Shown piece after piece: positions 62,087 to 64,000 of a DNA stretch of 64,000 nt. Every line of letters begins with the position of its first letter. The first letter of the stretch is position 1. A program made the position numbers and the translations under genes. Below the pieces are notes generated by a model, which saw only the letters and a program-made list of their open reading frames with translations, did no database searches and was not told the origin of the DNA. The stretch comes from Bacillus sp. B1-b2 (GTDB taxonomy: Bacteria > Bacillota > Bacilli > Bacillales > Cytobacillaceae). The stretch covers positions 1-64,000 of the forward strand of contig NZ_WEHU01000010.1 of NCBI RefSeq assembly GCF_009183415.1, written 5' to 3'.

Positions 62087-63475
62087 TTAATTTAACAAGG
62101 AGGCTACTTTCTTTGCAGTTGCTTCTCCATTAGCCATACAAGCTGCAATCCCCACACCATAGTAGGAGCTCCCTGCTAATAGAACACGGGGGTAATGTTC
62201 TGCAATTTTTTTCGTTAAAGAGTCTACAGCAGTCTTATGGTTTAAGGAATACACTGGCATCAAATTATTCCACTTTGTTACTTCATAGCTTATGGGTTCT
62301 GACGTGATTCCTAAACCTTTCTCAATATCTTTCTTTGCTACTTCTAGTAACTCTTCCTCCGAATAAGCATTTAACTTTTCATATCTGGGATTTGTTTTCT
62401 TATAGAAGAGCCTTAATAATAACTGTCCATTATTTGACGTATGCTTCCACTTTCTACTTGTCCATGTACAAGCATTGCATACAAGATTACTATCTTTCGC
62501 TACGATAAAGCCTGTCCCATCTTTAGGAAGTTGCTGATCGGAAATATCATAGGATAAGTACATAGTGATATTAGAAGAGTTCTTTAGTTGTTGAAATTCT
62601 TCGTCTAGTTCCTTATTTTTTAGTATTCTTTGGGTAACATCATGTGGAGTTGTTACTATGATAGAATCAACCAATCTTTCCTCTTGATTAGAGAGCTTAA
62701 GCGTGTATTTCTCCTTTTCTTTTTCAATAGAAGTAACACCTACACCTTTTATAATGGTCACATCTGTTAGTACTTCTTCTAGTCTATTAATAATAGTGGA
62801 TAAGCCATTCTTAAAGGAGATAAATTTCTTATCAGCAGCAGACTGAAACGTTTCTTTGTTTTTTCCTAATCCACGAATAATACTACCGTACTTCTCTTTA
62901 TATTCAATTAAGTAAGGTAAAGTAGAAGCCATTGTAAGAGAATAGATATTTCCAGAATAAACACCTGCTAGTACGGGAGCTATTTGCTTTTCTACTATTT
63001 CCTTTCCTAAATAATATTCTAAAAAATCTCCGATAGATGATTCTTTTGTAAATGATGCTGTTTTTGTTAAAACATCCTTTAAAGCCTCTAGTTTCCCTCT
63101 TGTAGAAATTAGCTCACTTTTAAATAATGCCTCTATTGTCATGGGAATTCCGAATATAGAATCCTTTGGTATTTCTAACAAACGATCTTTAGTATGGATA
63201 TAAGAAGTTCCAGTGGCATTATATACAAGCTCATCTTCTAATTGTAAGTCTTGGATAAAAGGAAGAACATTCTGGTTACGTGCAACAATAGAATCTGCTC
63301 CTTTCTCCATCATAAATCCATCTTTCTCAATTGTATGTATTTTTCCACCTAGATACTCATTAGCCTCTACTAAAAGGAGTTCTAGATCTAGTTTATGTTC
63401 TTGTTTCATTTTCTGTAAATAATACATAGTGGATAAACCAGTAATTCCACCACCAATGACTACTATTGTTTTCAT
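62087..63475 (-). CDS. hemY: Coproporphyrinogen III oxidase (HemY/CgoX, FAD)
   Basis: 462 aa; oxidises coproporphyrinogen III to coproporphyrin III in the Gram-positive heme pathway, formerly called protoporphyrinogen oxidase. The N-terminal FAD motif is VVIGGGITGLSTMYYL, followed by LLLVEANEYLGGKIHT and MEKGADSI. The C-terminal FAD-contact motif is AGSSYYGVGIAACMANGEATAKKV. It is separate from hemE/hemH here. It supplies heme needed by the qox oxidase and HemAT encoded in this window. GAGGTGGTTGA precedes the ATG. Confidence 0.94.
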   Translation of the reverse strand: MKTIVVIGGGITGLSTMYYLQKMKQEHKLDLELLLVEANEYLGGKIHTIEKDGFMMEKGADSIVARNQNVLPFIQDLQLEDELVYNATGTSYIHTKDRLLEIPKDSIFGIPMTIEALFKSELISTRGKLEALKDVLTKTASFTKESSIGDFLEYYLGKEIVEKQIAPVLAGVYSGNIYSLTMASTLPYLIEYKEKYGSIIRGLGKNKETFQSAADKKFISFKNGLSTIINRLEEVLTDVTIIKGVGVTSIEKEKEKYTLKLSNQEERLVDSIIVTTPHDVTQRILKNKELDEEFQQLKNSSNITMYLSYDISDQQLPKDGTGFIVAKDSNLVCNACTWTSRKWKHTSNNGQLLLRLFYKKTNPRYEKLNAYSEEELLEVAKKDIEKGLGITSEPISYEVTKWNNLMPVYSLNHKTAVDSLTKKIAEHYPRVLLAGSSYYGVGIAACMANGEATAKKVASLLN

Positions 63476-63851
63476 TCAACCACCTCATATTTATGCTACC
63501 TTAACTCATCAATAATTATTATGACATGACTATGCAATACCATATAGCGCTTTTTTGTGTCTATTTGTTCACAATATAGTAAAGAAGTTAAGGTCAGAAT
63601 CCAGTTTTTTCAATGTATAATAAAATTATCCTACTAATGTAAGCGCTTCTTATACTAATCAATAAAAATAGCTGCTGTCATACACCTTCTAAGATATGTT
63701 AGAAACAGATTGGTGACGTATATCGGGAGGATTTTCTTCTTATAGCTTAACTTAAAGAAAAATATACAAAGTATGTGTGTCTGTCTAACGAAATTATTAT
63801 AACGTAATAGAACTAAATAACAAAAAACTTGATTGGTGGTGTTCAACTAAT
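63476..63851. other. Intergenic region before the Rrf2 gene
   Basis: Divergent promoter region of hemY (minus) and the Rrf2 gene (plus). A cre-like TGTAAGCGCTTCTT lies at about 63638, with a poor 3' half. A short minus-strand frame here lacks support. Confidence 0.4.
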
Positions 63852-64000
63852 ATGGTTAACAGTAAATTTTCCGTTTCTATCCATATTCTTTCCCTAATTG
63901 CCTCTAATCCATCTGAACCGTTCTCATCAGAATCTATTGCTGAAAGTGTCAATACAAATCCTGTAGTCATAAGAAGGATTTGCGGTCTTTTAAAGAAAAA
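63852..64000 (+). CDS. Rrf2-family transcriptional regulator, N-terminus only
   Basis: ATG 63852 opens a frame that runs off the window: MVNSKFSVSIHILSLIAS, then a second block with IAESVNTNPVVIRRICGLLK. This is the winged-helix start of Rrf2 proteins (YwnA/CymR/NsrR group): S-x-H-I-L-x-L-I, then the S/A-E-x-I-A-E-S-V-x-T-N-P-V-V-I-R-R recognition helix. The effector part is beyond the edge, so whether it has Fe-S cysteines cannot be seen. GGTGGTG lies about 12 nt upstream. Confidence 0.88.
   Translation, partial: MVNSKFSVSIHILSLIASNPSEPFSSESIAESVNTNPVVIRRICGLLKK

Noticed and set aside
63638-63651. cre site TGTAAGCGCTTCTT before the Rrf2 gene
   Set aside because: The 3' half does not fit the CcpA consensus; too weak to list as a site.
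63655-63846. 63-codon minus-strand ORF upstream of the Rrf2 gene
   Set aside because: No ribosome binding site; sits in the promoter region of a clear Rrf2 gene; composition is that of AT-rich non-coding DNA.
1-64000. CRISPR arrays, tRNA/rRNA genes, prophage or defence islands
   Set aside because: Scanning found no regularly spaced repeats of CRISPR type, no tRNA cloverleaf or rRNA sequence, and no phage structural or nuclease/toxin genes.

Overview
The window looks like chromosomal DNA from a low-GC Gram-positive of the family Bacillaceae (Bacillus sensu lato). The evidence is AT-rich DNA, strong AGGAGG-type ribosome binding sites, frequent TTG/GTG starts, and typical Bacillus gene sets: ddl-murF-cshA, potABCD with an XRE-cupin regulator, a qoxABCD aa3 quinol oxidase operon, mtlA-mtlR-mtlF-mtlD, HemAT, and a PerR-type dps promoter. 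Most genes lie on the minus strand. I see no rRNA, tRNA, CRISPR array or prophage. Mobile DNA is limited to the right end of an IS3-family element at the left edge and one MITE-like repeat at about 38.1-38.4 kb.

Layout: 0-7.2 kb holds the IS3 end, the RNA helicase cshA, a decayed esterase gene, the oxygen sensor HemAT, and the cell-wall pair ddl-murF. 7.7-12.2 kb is a vitamin B12 uptake and salvage operon (BtuF, BtuC, an ABC ATPase fused to CbiZ, and a PduO-type adenosyltransferase) behind a cobalamin riboswitch with its terminator. 12.2-15.6 kb holds sfsA with an unknown partner, then a purine-type amidohydrolase behind a variant purine riboswitch. 15.8-22.7 kb (plus strand, apart from a lipid kinase) carries mgtE, rodA, dps, ktrC and a multi-TM mechanosensitive-like channel. 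22.8-28.7 kb holds a YibQ-like deacetylase, the polyamine import operon with its regulator, and a small HTH protein. 29.2-31.6 kb holds a secreted 28-residue-repeat protein, peptide deformylase and a PrsA-like foldase. 31.8-35.6 kb is an envelope-stress-like module (response regulator, sensor kinase, HtrA-like protease). 35.8-37.8 kb holds a ROK sugar kinase and a Gfo/Idh/MocA dehydrogenase. 38.1-42.3 kb is the MITE-like element and qoxABCD. 42.8-45.2 kb holds a class A PBP and a 41-residue peptide. 45.3-50.8 kb is mannitol uptake and catabolism. 51-64 kb holds a CorC-like protein, an AI-2E family exporter, ilvD, an aldo/keto reductase, a VanZ-like protein, murB, a Fur-controlled siderophore ATPase, a diguanylate cyclase, coproporphyrinogen oxidase, and the start of an Rrf2 regulator at the right edge.

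The most notable signal is at 15.46-15.58 kb. A purine-riboswitch aptamer there deviates from the usual guanine core in L2 and J3/1. The 3' strand of its P1 helix is also part of a 19-bp terminator, so the predicted logic is ligand = ON. The gene it controls is a nucleobase/nucleoside-deaminase-type amidohydrolase, which would make it a substrate-induced purine-disposal unit. Other signals worth checking are the MITE-like insertion that seems to have split the qox terminator, an 11-bp-phased TATGAA array in front of htrA, interleaved inverted repeats in front of the polyamine regulator, and a secreted protein built of six exact 28-residue repeats.

Start codons were chosen by Shine-Dalgarno spacing. 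Where that differs from the longest reading frame, the entry says so. All family assignments rest on motifs read by eye; no database search was run.
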